Of a stretch of DNA of 64,000 nt, positions 38,064 to 48,061 are shown piece by piece. The DNA comes from Colwellia marinimaniae (GTDB lineage: Bacteria > Pseudomonadota > Gammaproteobacteria > Enterobacterales > Alteromonadaceae), in NCBI RefSeq assembly GCF_002207865.1, contig NZ_BDQM01000011.1, forward strand, positions 1 through 64,000, given 5' to 3'. Positions within the stretch are counted from its first letter, which is position 1, and the number at the start of each line of letters is the position of its first letter. The position numbers were made by a program, and so were the translations under genes. The notes beneath the pieces were generated by a model, which was given only the letters and a program-made list of their open reading frames with translations, searched no databases and was not told the origin of the DNA.

Positions 38064-38525
38064 TTGCACATTGAAAAATACATACCTGATTATTTAACTG
38101 ATGATTTTTCTATGTATTTAGAAAATATGACCTCGTTAACTGATCCTGAAAACCCTGAATTATTATCAACATATTTAGCTAATTTATTTACACCGTTAAA
38201 TTCTACGCCGTTATTATTTAGTGGCATGGTTGATCAATTAGCCATGGCTATCACCACAAAAATTAAAATTGATAATAAAAACTTAGCGTTACTTGGCTTA
38301 ATGGATGAACCTTCTTGGGCGGAGGTAAAGCCATTCGTTGGTGTACATACTGATGCCAGAGCCTGTATTACTGAACTGATGGAACATGCCGAACAGGAGT
38401 TGAAAATTGCTGTTTTACTTATTCATTTTTATAAGTGCTACGATGCCACGCCTTTAAAAGCTGCCCCAGACAATTATGAAAAAGTCGATGATTATGCATC
38501 GGATGATTTTGATGAGAACTACTAG
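38064..38525 (+). CDS. Acidic protein of J-protein cluster, unrecognised (153 aa)
   Basis: A 153-aa soluble protein starting with TTG at 38064, supported by AGGAAATAACC just upstream. It is helical and acidic, with middle blocks LLFSGMVDQLAMAITTKIK and ARACITELMEHAEQELK and a strongly acidic tail (VDDYASDDFDENY). No signal peptide or known domain. It lies 84 bases after the mini J-protein gene and 25 bases before the next gene, so it is likely co-transcribed. Function unknown. Confidence 0.72.
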   Translation: MHIEKYIPDYLTDDFSMYLENMTSLTDPENPELLSTYLANLFTPLNSTPLLFSGMVDQLAMAITTKIKIDNKNLALLGLMDEPSWAEVKPFVGVHTDARACITELMEHAEQELKIAVLLIHFYKCYDATPLKAAPDNYEKVDDYASDDFDENY

Positions 38526-38550
38526 TAGATTTACCTTCTAAGGAATAACC

Positions 38551-39198
38551 GTGACAAAAAACGCATTAACTCTGGCTACCGATATTATCGAAATAGCACA
38601 ACAAAGCGGTAGACGCGCAGGTACTTCATTAGAGGCAATTGCTTCTGAAGAAGGTGATGAAAAAATGATGGCAGTGTTAAGCGAAATGGATATTTTAACC
38701 GTCGCTAAAATTGTCAGAGAACACGATGCCACCATTCCTTCTATCGCTACTTGGTTAATGGATGCCGAGTCTATTAAGCAGTTATTGAATGTTGAGCCCT
38801 CTTATTGGCAAAATATGGATGAAGACCATGTGTTTTGTGCGCAAACAGAAGCACAGAGTTTATTATCACAAATTTTTCTTTCTTCAGACGATGAAGAAAA
38901 ACAGCTAGAAGTATTAAAAGCCATTGTTGAAGATGACTTTGGCCTATTATATTTGTCTCTGCCATTTGTTGGTCATGATTTTTCGGAACTCGAAGAAGAC
39001 GAAGAGCAAGTATCAGGCAGTATTGAAGAGCTGTTAATGAAAATCAAATCCCTCGATGAAGATTCCTACCGTGAAGTTATGGTGGTTAGTAGCAATGGTA
39101 CGTTAGACAATGTTGAAAAAGCGTTGAAAGATAATGCTAATAAACAAAGAGTGACATCAGTAGCAATAGATACCGATGACATGTTTGCACCACTTTGA
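38551..39198 (+). CDS. Acidic protein of J-protein cluster, unrecognised (215 aa)
   Basis: A 215-aa soluble protein with GTG start (AAGGAA upstream). It is very acidic (HDFSELEEDEEQ, SLDEDSY) with long helices and ends DTDDMFAPL. I do not recognise a domain. Its position 25 bases after the previous gene and 59 bases before the next points to one operon. It may form a complex with the other acidic proteins (inference). Confidence 0.72.
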   Translation: MTKNALTLATDIIEIAQQSGRRAGTSLEAIASEEGDEKMMAVLSEMDILTVAKIVREHDATIPSIATWLMDAESIKQLLNVEPSYWQNMDEDHVFCAQTEAQSLLSQIFLSSDDEEKQLEVLKAIVEDDFGLLYLSLPFVGHDFSELEEDEEQVSGSIEELLMKIKSLDEDSYREVMVVSSNGTLDNVEKALKDNANKQRVTSVAIDTDDMFAPL

Positions 39199-39257
39199 TG
39201 GGCAAAAAACTATTACCATAGCCTTAATCAACAGCTTACTATAACTAGGATTCATTA

Positions 39258-40187
39258 ATGAGAATTGCAGAGTTAAGAAACCATCCTTTTCTACTTTTAG
39301 TGTTAAAAGACGGAGAAAATGACGGCTATTTTTCTTCAGAGTTTATCCATAAGAGCAAACAACAATTAGTCGACATGTCTTTGCGCATCGCCTCGGATAA
39401 TTTATCGATAATTTATGCGGATCAAATTAAAAAAGGCTGTGAAATCGTTCTCGGTATTACCAATTTAGGTTTGTTAGATCTGTGTGATAACGATGCCGAC
39501 AAAGCAAAAGAGATCATCAAAACTCAAGGCATTGTTTATTGCTTTAGAGCAGGTTGGGCTAAATATGGCCAATTAAAGCAAGTATCACCAGCATTTTTTG
39601 AAGGTATTTCGATCAGCAGTTATGCCTTAGCAATTAACGATACCGCTGACATTAGGCTTATGCATAACAATTTTTTGAAGGAAAGCTATAAAAGTGCCAA
39701 GCTATTAGATGTGTATAAAAGCATTGCCGCGCGCTATAGTGCTAATGCCCTGCTGATTGAAAATGATGAAAATATACTGATATTTGAGTTACAACGTTTT
39801 CTTAATTCAGCGCTTGCCTTATTACTGATCGATACTGATAAAAAAGTGTTTACTAGCTCTTTATATCAAACGTTTAACACTTACCTGATCAGTACAGAGA
39901 AAGACTTACTGCTGGAGAAGTTGGCGACTTGTATAGTAAAACTGACCGAGCAACTGTCGATACCCACTAGAAATTACTTGCAAGAAATTGAGTTATTAGA
40001 CTTTACTGAATTTAAGAGCATCATTGATCAAAAAACTGATATCTCTATTTTTATTCAAGAAATATTAGAACTTCCTATAACCCTAGCGGCCGAATTGAAT
40101 GATGACTTTGAGGGCGGCTATGATTTTCATAGTGACGATGAAGATGATATCGCTTATTTAAGGCCAGATGTAGAAGAAAACCCATAG
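39258..40187 (+). CDS. Acidic protein of J-protein cluster, unrecognised (309 aa)
   Basis: A 309-aa soluble protein, mostly helical, with MRIAELRNHPFLLLVLKDG at the start and a very acidic tail (YDFHSDDEDDIAYL). No transmembrane segment or known motif is visible. TAGGA lies before the ATG. It is the last gene of the cluster. A hairpin GACTTGG/CCAAGTC (40266-40298) about 80 bases later may be its terminator. Function unknown. Confidence 0.72.
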   Translation: MRIAELRNHPFLLLVLKDGENDGYFSSEFIHKSKQQLVDMSLRIASDNLSIIYADQIKKGCEIVLGITNLGLLDLCDNDADKAKEIIKTQGIVYCFRAGWAKYGQLKQVSPAFFEGISISSYALAINDTADIRLMHNNFLKESYKSAKLLDVYKSIAARYSANALLIENDENILIFELQRFLNSALALLLIDTDKKVFTSSLYQTFNTYLISTEKDLLLEKLATCIVKLTEQLSIPTRNYLQEIELLDFTEFKSIIDQKTDISIFIQEILELPITLAAELNDDFEGGYDFHSDDEDDIAYLRPDVEENP

Positions 40188-40436
40188 CATTATTGTGGTT
40201 TTAGGTAAGTGAGTAAGTAAGTACCAGTAAATGTAAGTTTATTCATTTATGTGTTTGTTAAAGCCGACTTGGTGTTTGTTCTATGGGCTAGCCAAGTCAG
40301 CCATTCCCCCTTTTCATGCAGTCATCCCTCAGGCCGTAATGAGCACTCTTTTCTAAAGTTCACTAAAGCCCCAGCGCTCGGCCAATTAATTACTATAATT
40401 AAATTCTAATACTTGTAGCCAGTGGTTAATTGTCTA

Positions 40437-42479
40437 ATGAAGCAGACACTGTTAACTCTCTCTCTTTTCTTGTTTTTTTCCTTTGCTTGGGCTAACTATG
40501 AGAAAAGCCTTATCGAAACATTAACCACGATAGAGTCGTTAGTCGTCTCTGAGCCTGAACAGGCACTTAGGGCAATAGAGCAACTGAAAAAGAGCAAAGT
40601 ACAGTTAACGACAAAACAAAGAGTTAAGCTCATTAGGCATGAAGTGGTAGCGAATACCTACTTAAATCATCATAAAGTCGCACTTAATATTATCGAAGAG
40701 GTTAAAGAAATAGCCCATTTGGCAAGTGATAAGAGCTTTCTTTGGCATTACTACAACACCAAAGCCATTGTTTATTGGCATATGGATAGTATTGAAGAAT
40801 CACTAGATTTTAACTTAAAGGCCTATGGTGTAGTAAAAAGCATTACTGAGTTCAGTCAATATCAAGCCATTAGTGAAGGCAACGTTGGTTATGCTTTTAT
40901 TAAATTAGGTTTTTTTCAGCAAGCGGTTACTTATTTGGAGTCCGCGTTAGCAATAGTATTAACCCATGATAATGTTGTTATGTTGGCGTCAACCTATAAC
41001 AACTTAGGTGAAGCCTACTTAGGGATTAAAAATTATCAGAAATCTTTTGAGCTACTAGAAAAGTCACTGGCGATACGACTCGAACATCAGTTGACATTTC
41101 ATACATCATTTTCTTATCAGAATATTGGACTCTTTTATTATCAACAAGAACAATATCAACCAGCAGAAATTGCTTTTAATAAAGCCATTGAAATAAGAGC
41201 GCAAGCGGGTTTTGTTAAAGGCTTACTGGTGAGTCAATTGGCCTTAGTTAAGGTTTATATTGCCAGTAATAAATATGTATTAGCACAACAAGTGATTACA
41301 GCAGTGATAGTGACAGCGAAAAAACAAAAAAATAATACTAGCTTATCAAATGCTTTTGACCTACAACGACAAATATATGCTGATAGCCAAGATTACCAAA
41401 GCGCTTATCAAGCCTCTTTACTTTATCAGCAAACCTTAGAGCAGGTGGTTTCGCGTAAAACCAGCATTAAACTGGCTAGTTACCTCAATACTTCAGAGGC
41501 CATTTCTAAAGATCTAAATATATTAGAACTAGAAAAAAATGCCGAAATTAAAGCGCTGCAAGTTAATAGTGAGCGACAAAAAACCAAAATCATGCTTATT
41601 TCTGGTTTTTGTATGGTAATTCTTCTGACTATTTTTTTATGGACCGTGCAAAAGAGTAAAAAAGTCATCGCAAAAACAAACGCCAACCTGTCTTTAACCT
41701 TAACTCAATTGCAACAAACTCAAGAGAAGTTAATTAAATCGGGTAAAATGTCGGCGCTAACGACCTTAGTTTCTAGAATGGCGCATCAAGTAAATACTCC
41801 TTTAGGCATAGCCGTTACCGGGGTATCTCATATCCATGAAAAAGTGACATGTTTTGAGACATTAATTGCGGGCGGCAAGGTGAAAAAGTCAGAGATTGAT
41901 TTATTTATGACCGACTTGAACAAAGGCTGCGAGCTTTCTTCAAACGCTATGGCTAAAGTTGCCGGATTAATTAGTCAATTTAAAATGATTTCTGAAAATT
42001 TGGAGGCGGAAACGCAACAAGAGTTTGAAATTTTTGAACATGTATCTAAGCATACTGACTTAGTGTTAATCTTGCTTAAACAAGATAAACCCATCATTAA
42101 TATCTCAGGCAGCAAGGTGCGGATATTAGGCTATCCAGAAGCATTGAATAAGATTTTTAGCCAATTAATTGCTAATTCTATTGACCATGCTTTTGCGGAT
42201 ACCCTAAGCCCAGAAATAAATATTGAGATTGCTAAAGTAAAGGATCAGCTTGAAATTACTTATCAAGACAATGGTAAAGGTATTGACTCAGCGATGGTGA
42301 ATGATGTCTTTGAACCTTTTTATACCACGACTATGGGCAATAAAAATTTGGGCATTGGGCTAAGCATAGTATACAACCTAGTGGTGCAGCTTATGCAGGG
42401 CAATATTCAATGTATACCCCAAAAGGGAAAGGGCATCATGTTTTGTATCACTTTACCCCTGAAGGTAAAGTCAGCTTAG
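40437..42479 (+). CDS. Sensor histidine kinase with TPR sensor domain
   Basis: A membrane sensor kinase of 680 aa. A signal peptide (MKQTLLTLSLFLFFSFAWA) precedes about 330 residues of tetratricopeptide repeats in the periplasm, such as STYNNLGEAYLGIKNYQKSF, then one transmembrane segment (LISGFCMVILLTIFLW) and a coiled coil. The kinase core has H450 in RMAHQVNTPLG, the N box QLIANSIDHAF, G1 DNGKGI and G2 GIGLSIVYNLV. The residue after the phosphorylated histidine is Q451 where E is the rule. No response regulator is adjacent. The start is chosen at ATG 40437, where the signal peptide begins; a GTG at 40422 is in frame. Confidence 0.87.
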   Translation: MKQTLLTLSLFLFFSFAWANYEKSLIETLTTIESLVVSEPEQALRAIEQLKKSKVQLTTKQRVKLIRHEVVANTYLNHHKVALNIIEEVKEIAHLASDKSFLWHYYNTKAIVYWHMDSIEESLDFNLKAYGVVKSITEFSQYQAISEGNVGYAFIKLGFFQQAVTYLESALAIVLTHDNVVMLASTYNNLGEAYLGIKNYQKSFELLEKSLAIRLEHQLTFHTSFSYQNIGLFYYQQEQYQPAEIAFNKAIEIRAQAGFVKGLLVSQLALVKVYIASNKYVLAQQVITAVIVTAKKQKNNTSLSNAFDLQRQIYADSQDYQSAYQASLLYQQTLEQVVSRKTSIKLASYLNTSEAISKDLNILELEKNAEIKALQVNSERQKTKIMLISGFCMVILLTIFLWTVQKSKKVIAKTNANLSLTLTQLQQTQEKLIKSGKMSALTTLVSRMAHQVNTPLGIAVTGVSHIHEKVTCFETLIAGGKVKKSEIDLFMTDLNKGCELSSNAMAKVAGLISQFKMISENLEAETQQEFEIFEHVSKHTDLVLILLKQDKPIINISGSKVRILGYPEALNKIFSQLIANSIDHAFADTLSPEINIEIAKVKDQLEITYQDNGKGIDSAMVNDVFEPFYTTTMGNKNLGIGLSIVYNLVVQLMQGNIQCIPQKGKGIMFCITLPLKVKSA

Positions 42480-42508
42480 TTTAATAATAATGAGTTAAGG
42501 CGTGTGGT

Positions 42509-43720
42509 TTATATACCTAAATCATGACACCATTGGCTAGCGTTGAGAAACTCTTGCTGAATGGCTTGTTTGTTTAAGGCATGACTGGTAATTAATTGGT
42601 TAATATCATCATTTTTTCCTGAGATGAACGCCGTTGTTAACTTCAATAACTCGCCTAAGGGGCCTGCTTGTTTTAGTAACGCTTGTTCAATGGGGGGAGC
42701 CAAAGGCATGGTTTTGATTATTTGGGCCATGGGCATGGCCAACATCACTTCAATGGCACTGAGTAAACCGGTAATAAAAGCAAATTCACTCACCGATTGA
42801 AAGCTATTACTATGACTTAGCTCAGCCATCATTTTTCCGGTAATGAGTGCCTGTCGGCACACTTCATCCGCAGTATCCGAGGTTAAATTTGATAACGCTA
42901 AAATAGCGACAAATTGGCATAACTGATCATCACCTAAGTAGACCGCTGCTTGTTTTAGCGAAGTGATTTCAACCCTAGAGCCAGTTGAAACATTATTGAC
43001 CATCTTCAGTAAAGCTATACTGAGGTTGACATCGTGACTGATGATTTTGCTCACTTGGTCGTAATTTATTGGCGTATTAAAGGTTTCACTTAATAACTGT
43101 AGCATTTGGGTTTTTTGGCTGGTTAGCTTTTGCCCGGCGACTATTTCCGGTTGATGATAAAAATAGCCCTGAAAATAAGTAAAACCGATTTCGACTAGAG
43201 CTTGTCTTTGGTATTTTGTTTCAACTCTTTCCGCGGCCAGCTTTATATTATAAGGCTTCATTCTAGGCAGGGCCGCAATTATCCGTTTAGGGTTAATTTT
43301 TTCTAAGTTTACTTTTATTATGCTTATATAGGGAAATAATACGTCCCAATGAATCGCTAAGTCATACTCAGTTAAAGCTATTTGGTAACCTTTGCCATGA
43401 TAATAGCCAAGAATTTTTAATAAGTTTTTTGTCGGTTTTTTATGACCGACTAATTCAATCACTATGCTACTTTTATCAAACATTAACGGGTATTTATGAA
43501 TTAACGAGTACTCAGTGAAATTGATAAAGGCGACCTTGCCCATGCTTAATGTTTGTATATCACTATAAATATGGTTTTGGATAATTAATTTAGCGCTGGC
43601 CACGTTGGGATCTATTTCTGGGAATTTATTGTCAGGGCTATCTCGAAAAAATAGCTCATAACCAATGGTTTCTAACTTATGGTTTAATATGGCTTGGCGA
43701 GCAATATAGGTTTTTTTCAT
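42509..43720 (-). CDS. EAL-HDOD signalling protein, EAL part degenerate
   Basis: A 403-aa protein with an N-terminal EAL-like domain (residues 1-200) and a C-terminal HDOD domain (about 200-380, LKMVNNVSTGSRVEITSLKQ). The EAL motif reads YELFFR, the motif equal to DDFG reads LTEYDLAI, and the lysine/glutamate motifs are retained in part (KVNLEKI, AERVET, FTYFQGYFYHQP). Loss of the metal-binding acids suggests it does not hydrolyse c-di-GMP but may still bind it, like other YuxH/CdgJ-type proteins (known group). It is convergent with the kinase at 40437. The ribosome-binding site is weak. Confidence 0.85.
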   Translation of the reverse strand: MKKTYIARQAILNHKLETIGYELFFRDSPDNKFPEIDPNVASAKLIIQNHIYSDIQTLSMGKVAFINFTEYSLIHKYPLMFDKSSIVIELVGHKKPTKNLLKILGYYHGKGYQIALTEYDLAIHWDVLFPYISIIKVNLEKINPKRIIAALPRMKPYNIKLAAERVETKYQRQALVEIGFTYFQGYFYHQPEIVAGQKLTSQKTQMLQLLSETFNTPINYDQVSKIISHDVNLSIALLKMVNNVSTGSRVEITSLKQAAVYLGDDQLCQFVAILALSNLTSDTADEVCRQALITGKMMAELSHSNSFQSVSEFAFITGLLSAIEVMLAMPMAQIIKTMPLAPPIEQALLKQAGPLGELLKLTTAFISGKNDDINQLITSHALNKQAIQQEFLNASQWCHDLGI

Positions 43721-44074
43721 GCAATATTAGTGGTTGAACTGCTTTAGTTAACTATACACTTAACCACGCGAATGAGTGATATTTTCTAGTGTTTTTACTA
43801 AAGCTGACTAGGAAATAACGAGCACAGCCATAGTTCACTTTCGTCATAGTTAATTTTCTTTATCGGATTCTGTCAGTTTATATTTAAAGGACCCGCCGGT
43901 GTCAGGATCATTATCTTTAATGTCACCTTTAGTACAGCAAAATCAACGTACCAATATCATCCATGAATTTACCTTATTAGCATGAAATATTGACCTAGTT
44001 CAATGAATTGTTAAAAAAGCAACTAGAATGATTAGGGGTTAATTAACCTAATAATTTTAATTGGAGGTTTTAAC
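43721..44074. promoter_or_regulatory. Upstream region of catalase gene
   Basis: No gene seen. It holds the perfect 12-bp palindrome GGTTAATTAACC (44037-44048) just ahead of the ribosome-binding site GGAGG (44062-44066). The palindrome could be an operator for the catalase gene. Confidence 0.5.
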
Positions 44075-45508
44075 ATGTCTAAGAAAAAATTAACCACAGC
44101 GGCGGGTTGTCCGGTCGCAGATAATCAAAATGTGATGACTGCTGGTCCGCGTGGACCACAACTGTTACAAGATGTTTGGTTTTTAGAGAAATTAGCTCAC
44201 TTTCATCGCGAAGTCATTCCAGAAAGACGCATGCACGCCAAAGGCTCTGGTGCTTTTGGTAAGTTTACCGTCACCCATGACATCAGCAAGTATACCCGGG
44301 CAAAAATATTTTCGGAAATAGGCAAAGAAACTGAATTGTTTACTCGCTTTACTACCGTGGCTGGTGAACGTGGCGCCGCCGATGCCGAGCGAGATATTCG
44401 CGGCTTTGCGGTAAAGTTTTACACTGAAGAAGGCAATTGGGATTTAGTCGGTAATAACACGCCGGTATTTTTCTTAAGAGATCCGTTAAAATTTCCAGAC
44501 TTAAATCATGCGGTAAAACGCGATCCTAAAACCAATATGCGCAGTGCCACTAATAATTGGGATTTTTGGACCTCACTACCCGAGGCATTACATCAAATTA
44601 CCATTGTGATGAGCGATAGGGGCATTCCGGCAACTTACCGTCATATGCATGGTTTTGGCAGTCATACCTTTAGCTTTATCAATGCCAATAACGAACGTTT
44701 CTGGGTGAAGTTTCACTTAAAATCCCAACAAGGTATTAAAAACCTCACCGATGCTGAAGCCGAAGCCATAATAGGTAAAGATAGAGAAAGTCATCAAAGA
44801 GATTTATTTGACGCCATCGAAAATAATGACTTTCCTAAGTGGACCTTAAAAGTACAAATTATGCCGGAAGCGGATGCCAATAAAGTGTCTTACCACCCCT
44901 TTGATTTAACCAAGATATGGCCACATAAAGATTACCCGCTCATTGAAGTTGGCGTAATGGAGTTAAACCGTAATCCGGAAAATTTCTTTGCCGATGTTGA
45001 GCAGTCCGCTTTTAACCCCGCCAATGTAGTACCAGGTATCGGCTTTTCACCGGATAAAATGCTGCAAGGGCGATTATTTTCATACGGCGATGCCCAGCGT
45101 TATCGCTTAGGGGTTAACCATAATCATATCCCGGTTAATGCACCGCGCTGTCCAGTACATAGTTATCACCGAGATGGTCAAATGCGCACCGAAGGTAATC
45201 AAGGGGCAACTATTGGTTATCAGCCTAATAGTCAAGGCGAGTGGGCAGAGCAGCCCGGTTTTTCTGAGCCGCCGTTAGATTTACAAGGTTATGCCGCGCA
45301 TTGGGATCACCGAGAAGATGAGGATTATTTTTCTCAAGCCGGAGATTTATTCCGCTTAATGACAGTTGAGCAACAACAAGCGCTATTTAATAATACCGCC
45401 AGCTCAATGAGTGGCGTACCGGATGAAATAAAGCAGCGCCATATTAAACATTGTACTGCGGCGGATGCTGCCTATGGCGCAGGGTTAAAAACGGCATTAA
45501 ATTTATAA
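44075..45508 (+). CDS. katA: Monofunctional haem catalase
   Basis: A 477-aa small-subunit catalase (clade III by size and sequence) that breaks hydrogen peroxide into water and oxygen in the cytoplasm. Catalytic histidine is in [12 protein letters not shown], the asparagine in [13 protein letters not shown] and the haem-binding tyrosine in [19 protein letters not shown] precedes the ATG. Its neighbours on the other strand are an exported catalase-peroxidase and OxyR, so it probably belongs to the same peroxide response. Confidence 0.95.
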   Translation: MSKKKLTTAAGCPVADNQNVMTAGPRGPQLLQDVWFLEKLAHFHREVIPERRMHAKGSGAFGKFTVTHDISKYTRAKIFSEIGKETELFTRFTTVAGERGAADAERDIRGFAVKFYTEEGNWDLVGNNTPVFFLRDPLKFPDLNHAVKRDPKTNMRSATNNWDFWTSLPEALHQITIVMSDRGIPATYRHMHGFGSHTFSFINANNERFWVKFHLKSQQGIKNLTDAEAEAIIGKDRESHQRDLFDAIENNDFPKWTLKVQIMPEADANKVSYHPFDLTKIWPHKDYPLIEVGVMELNRNPENFFADVEQSAFNPANVVPGIGFSPDKMLQGRLFSYGDAQRYRLGVNHNHIPVNAPRCPVHSYHRDGQMRTEGNQGATIGYQPNSQGEWAEQPGFSEPPLDLQGYAAHWDHREDEDYFSQAGDLFRLMTVEQQQALFNNTASSMSGVPDEIKQRHIKHCTAADAAYGAGLKTALNL

Positions 45509-45536
45509 GGTCGTATTGAAAAAGATTGATGAAATG

Positions 45537-45579
45537 AAAAAGCGAGTACCGCCAAAGGCAAGTACTCGCTTTTTATTTT
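45537..45579. terminator. Bidirectional terminator between katA and katG
   Basis: Perfect 13-bp stem AAAAAGCGAGTAC/GTACTCGCTTTTT with a 12-base loop, flanked by A on one side and T on the other, so it can end both convergent genes. Confidence 0.9.
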
Positions 45580-45605
45580 AAGTTTTTTTTAACGTTATGT
45601 TAACT

Positions 45606-47828
45606 TTACTTTAAGTCAAAGCGATCTAATTGCATCACCTTAACCCAAGCAGCAATAAAGTCATGAATGAACTTTTTATCGGCATCGTCTGAGGCATAAA
45701 CTTCGGCAATGGCTCTTAATTCTGAGCTAGAGCCAAAAATCAAATCCACCGGAGTTGCTTGCCACTTTAACTTGCCTGACGCGCGGTCATGACCTAGATA
45801 AATGCCAACGTTAGCTTCATCTTTACTCCAGACAGTCGACATATCAAGTAAGTTGACAAAGAAGTCATTGCTTAATACACCCGGTCTATTGGTGAATACC
45901 CCGTAAGATGAACCGTCATAGTTGGCAGCTAGTGAACGCATACCACCAACAAGTACTGTCATTTCAGGGACATTTAAACCGAGTAAATTGGCTTTATCCA
46001 CTAACATTTCAGCGGGTGACATATAGCTCTCATCGGTGTAAAAATTACGGAAACCATCGGCTTTCGGTTTTAAGTAATTAAATGATTTAATGCTCGTTTG
46101 CGCTTGGCTAGCATCAGCACGGCCAGGAACAAAGGGCACAGTAACTTGAGTTCCACCTTGTTTGGCGGCATTTTCGATGGCAGCAGCACCACCTAAAACG
46201 ATTAAGTCAGCGAGTGATATTTGGCTTGAAGACGATTGCTTGTTGTATGCCGCCTGAATACCTTCAAGTTTAGCCAATACCTGGTTTAACTCTTTTGGGT
46301 TATTTACCGGCCAACTATTTTGTGGCGCAAGATTGATACGAGCACCATTGGCGCCACCACGCATATCAGTGACTCTATGGCTAGACGCTGCCGCCCAAGC
46401 GGTTCTTACTAACTCAGCGGTGCTTAAACCCGAGTTTATAAGTTGCTTTTTAAGCTTACTGATATCTTGGGGGGTAATAAGCGGCTGCGTTACCGCTGGA
46501 ATAGGGTCTTGCCAGCTTAGTACTTCACTGGGCACGTCGGCGCCAAGATATCTTGCTCTAGGTCCCATATCTCTGTGGGTTAACTTAAACCAAGCTTTAG
46601 CAAAGGCTTTATCAAATTCAGCGGGATCTTTTCTAAAACGCTCAACAATCTTACGAAAACTTGCATCTTCCTTTAAGGCAATATCGGTAGTGAACATAAT
46701 AGGCGCATGGCGTTTATTAGCGATATGGGCATCAGGCACTAAATTAGCCGCCGCTTTATCGTCAGGCACCCACTGTTTGGCACCAGCAGGGCTTTTAGTC
46801 AGTACCCAAGTAAAGTTCATTAGGTTGTCTAAGTAGTTAGAGGACCACTGCGTTGGGGTAACCGTCCAAGCGCCTTCTAAGCCACTGGTGATGGTATCTG
46901 CGCCAACACCAGTGGCACATTTGTTTTTCCAGCCTAGGCCTTGCTCTTCAATATCTGCTGCTGCTGGCTCTGCGCCAATACATGCGCTCGGTTTTTTCGC
47001 GCCATGTGCCTTACCTAAGGTATGGCCACCGGCAAGTAAGGCCACTATTTCTTCATCATTCATGGCCATACGGCCAAATGACATTCTGATATCTTTAGCG
47101 GCTAACAGCGGATCAGGGTTGCCGTGTGGCCCTTCAGGGTTAACATAAATCAAGCCCATTTCTACCGCGGCCAGTGGGCCGGTTAAGTTACCTTTCTTAT
47201 CTCTGCGCTTATCCGTAAGCATGACTGTTTCTGGTCCCCAGTAAACTAAATCGGCTTCCCAGTCATCCGTTCTACCACCGGCAAAACCAAAGGTTTTAAA
47301 ACCCATGGACTCAAGGGCAACATTACCGGATAGCACCATTAAATCAGCCCAAGAAATTTTACGGCCATACTTTTGTTTAACGGGCCATAATAATCGCCGC
47401 GCTTTATCTAAATTGGCATTATCTGGCCAACTATTTAGCGGGTCGAATCTTTGTTGCCCGCCAGAGGCGCCACCTCGGCCATCGTGCACGCGATAAACAC
47501 CGGCACTGTGCCACGCCATACGTATCATCAATGGACCATAATGGCCCCAATCGGCAGGCCACCAAGCTTTTGAATCGGTCAGTGTAGTTTGAATATCTTT
47601 TTTAAGCTGAGTTAAATCTAGGCTGGCAAACTCTTTGGCATAATTAAATTGCTCGCCGTATGGGTTTGATTCAGCGCCATGTTGGCGCAGTGGACTCAGG
47701 TCTAGCTGTTCAGGCCACCAAAACTGATTGGTTTTTATTTCACTGGCCGCAAACACTTTTTCCGGTAGTAACATTGATGACAGCGCAAATGTAATTGCCG
47801 CGGCAATAGGCAGTGTTTTCTTTAACAT
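45606..47828 (-). CDS. katG: Catalase-peroxidase with signal peptide
   Basis: A 740-aa two-domain catalase-peroxidase. The Trp-Tyr-Met crosslink residues are present: W in [13 protein letters not shown] in [10 protein letters not shown] and M in [10 protein letters not shown]; the haem ligand is in [13 protein letters not shown] clear signal peptide ([13 protein letters not shown] then KVFAA) shows that the enzyme is exported, unlike E. coli KatG but like KatP and Legionella KatA. GAGGACACTACC precedes the ATG. It is divergent from OxyR with 233 bases between, where OxyR is likely to act. Confidence 0.94.
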   Translation of the reverse strand: MLKKTLPIAAAITFALSSMLLPEKVFAASEIKTNQFWWPEQLDLSPLRQHGAESNPYGEQFNYAKEFASLDLTQLKKDIQTTLTDSKAWWPADWGHYGPLMIRMAWHSAGVYRVHDGRGGASGGQQRFDPLNSWPDNANLDKARRLLWPVKQKYGRKISWADLMVLSGNVALESMGFKTFGFAGGRTDDWEADLVYWGPETVMLTDKRRDKKGNLTGPLAAVEMGLIYVNPEGPHGNPDPLLAAKDIRMSFGRMAMNDEEIVALLAGGHTLGKAHGAKKPSACIGAEPAAADIEEQGLGWKNKCATGVGADTITSGLEGAWTVTPTQWSSNYLDNLMNFTWVLTKSPAGAKQWVPDDKAAANLVPDAHIANKRHAPIMFTTDIALKEDASFRKIVERFRKDPAEFDKAFAKAWFKLTHRDMGPRARYLGADVPSEVLSWQDPIPAVTQPLITPQDISKLKKQLINSGLSTAELVRTAWAAASSHRVTDMRGGANGARINLAPQNSWPVNNPKELNQVLAKLEGIQAAYNKQSSSSQISLADLIVLGGAAAIENAAKQGGTQVTVPFVPGRADASQAQTSIKSFNYLKPKADGFRNFYTDESYMSPAEMLVDKANLLGLNVPEMTVLVGGMRSLAANYDGSSYGVFTNRPGVLSNDFFVNLLDMSTVWSKDEANVGIYLGHDRASGKLKWQATPVDLIFGSSSELRAIAEVYASDDADKKFIHDFIAAWVKVMQLDRFDLK

Positions 47829-48061
47829 GGTAGTGTCCTCGTTTGCTAAATTAGTGATAAGTAATTTAGTTATAAATCAATTTATATAAATCATAGGGAA
47901 AGTAGCGGTAGTTGCATATTTGATTAACGTGAAGATAAGCTTCTATTTTTCTTATGGTCAAAGAGGTGACTAATTTTGTCTTTATGATTAAAATCATATT
48001 TATATTCAATAAAAGCTAACATTGAATTTTCATTAGCTTTTCATTAGGTAATCATCAAAAT
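47829..48061. promoter_or_regulatory. katG/oxyR divergent promoter region
   Basis: No gene. The region must hold promoters for both genes. AT-rich dyads such as GATAAGCTTCTAT (around 47934) resemble half of an OxyR site (ATAG...CTAT), but I cannot fix the exact binding position by eye. Confidence 0.4.

Noticed and set aside
46333..46836. 167-codon plus-strand frame inside katG
   Set aside because: Antisense shadow of katG.
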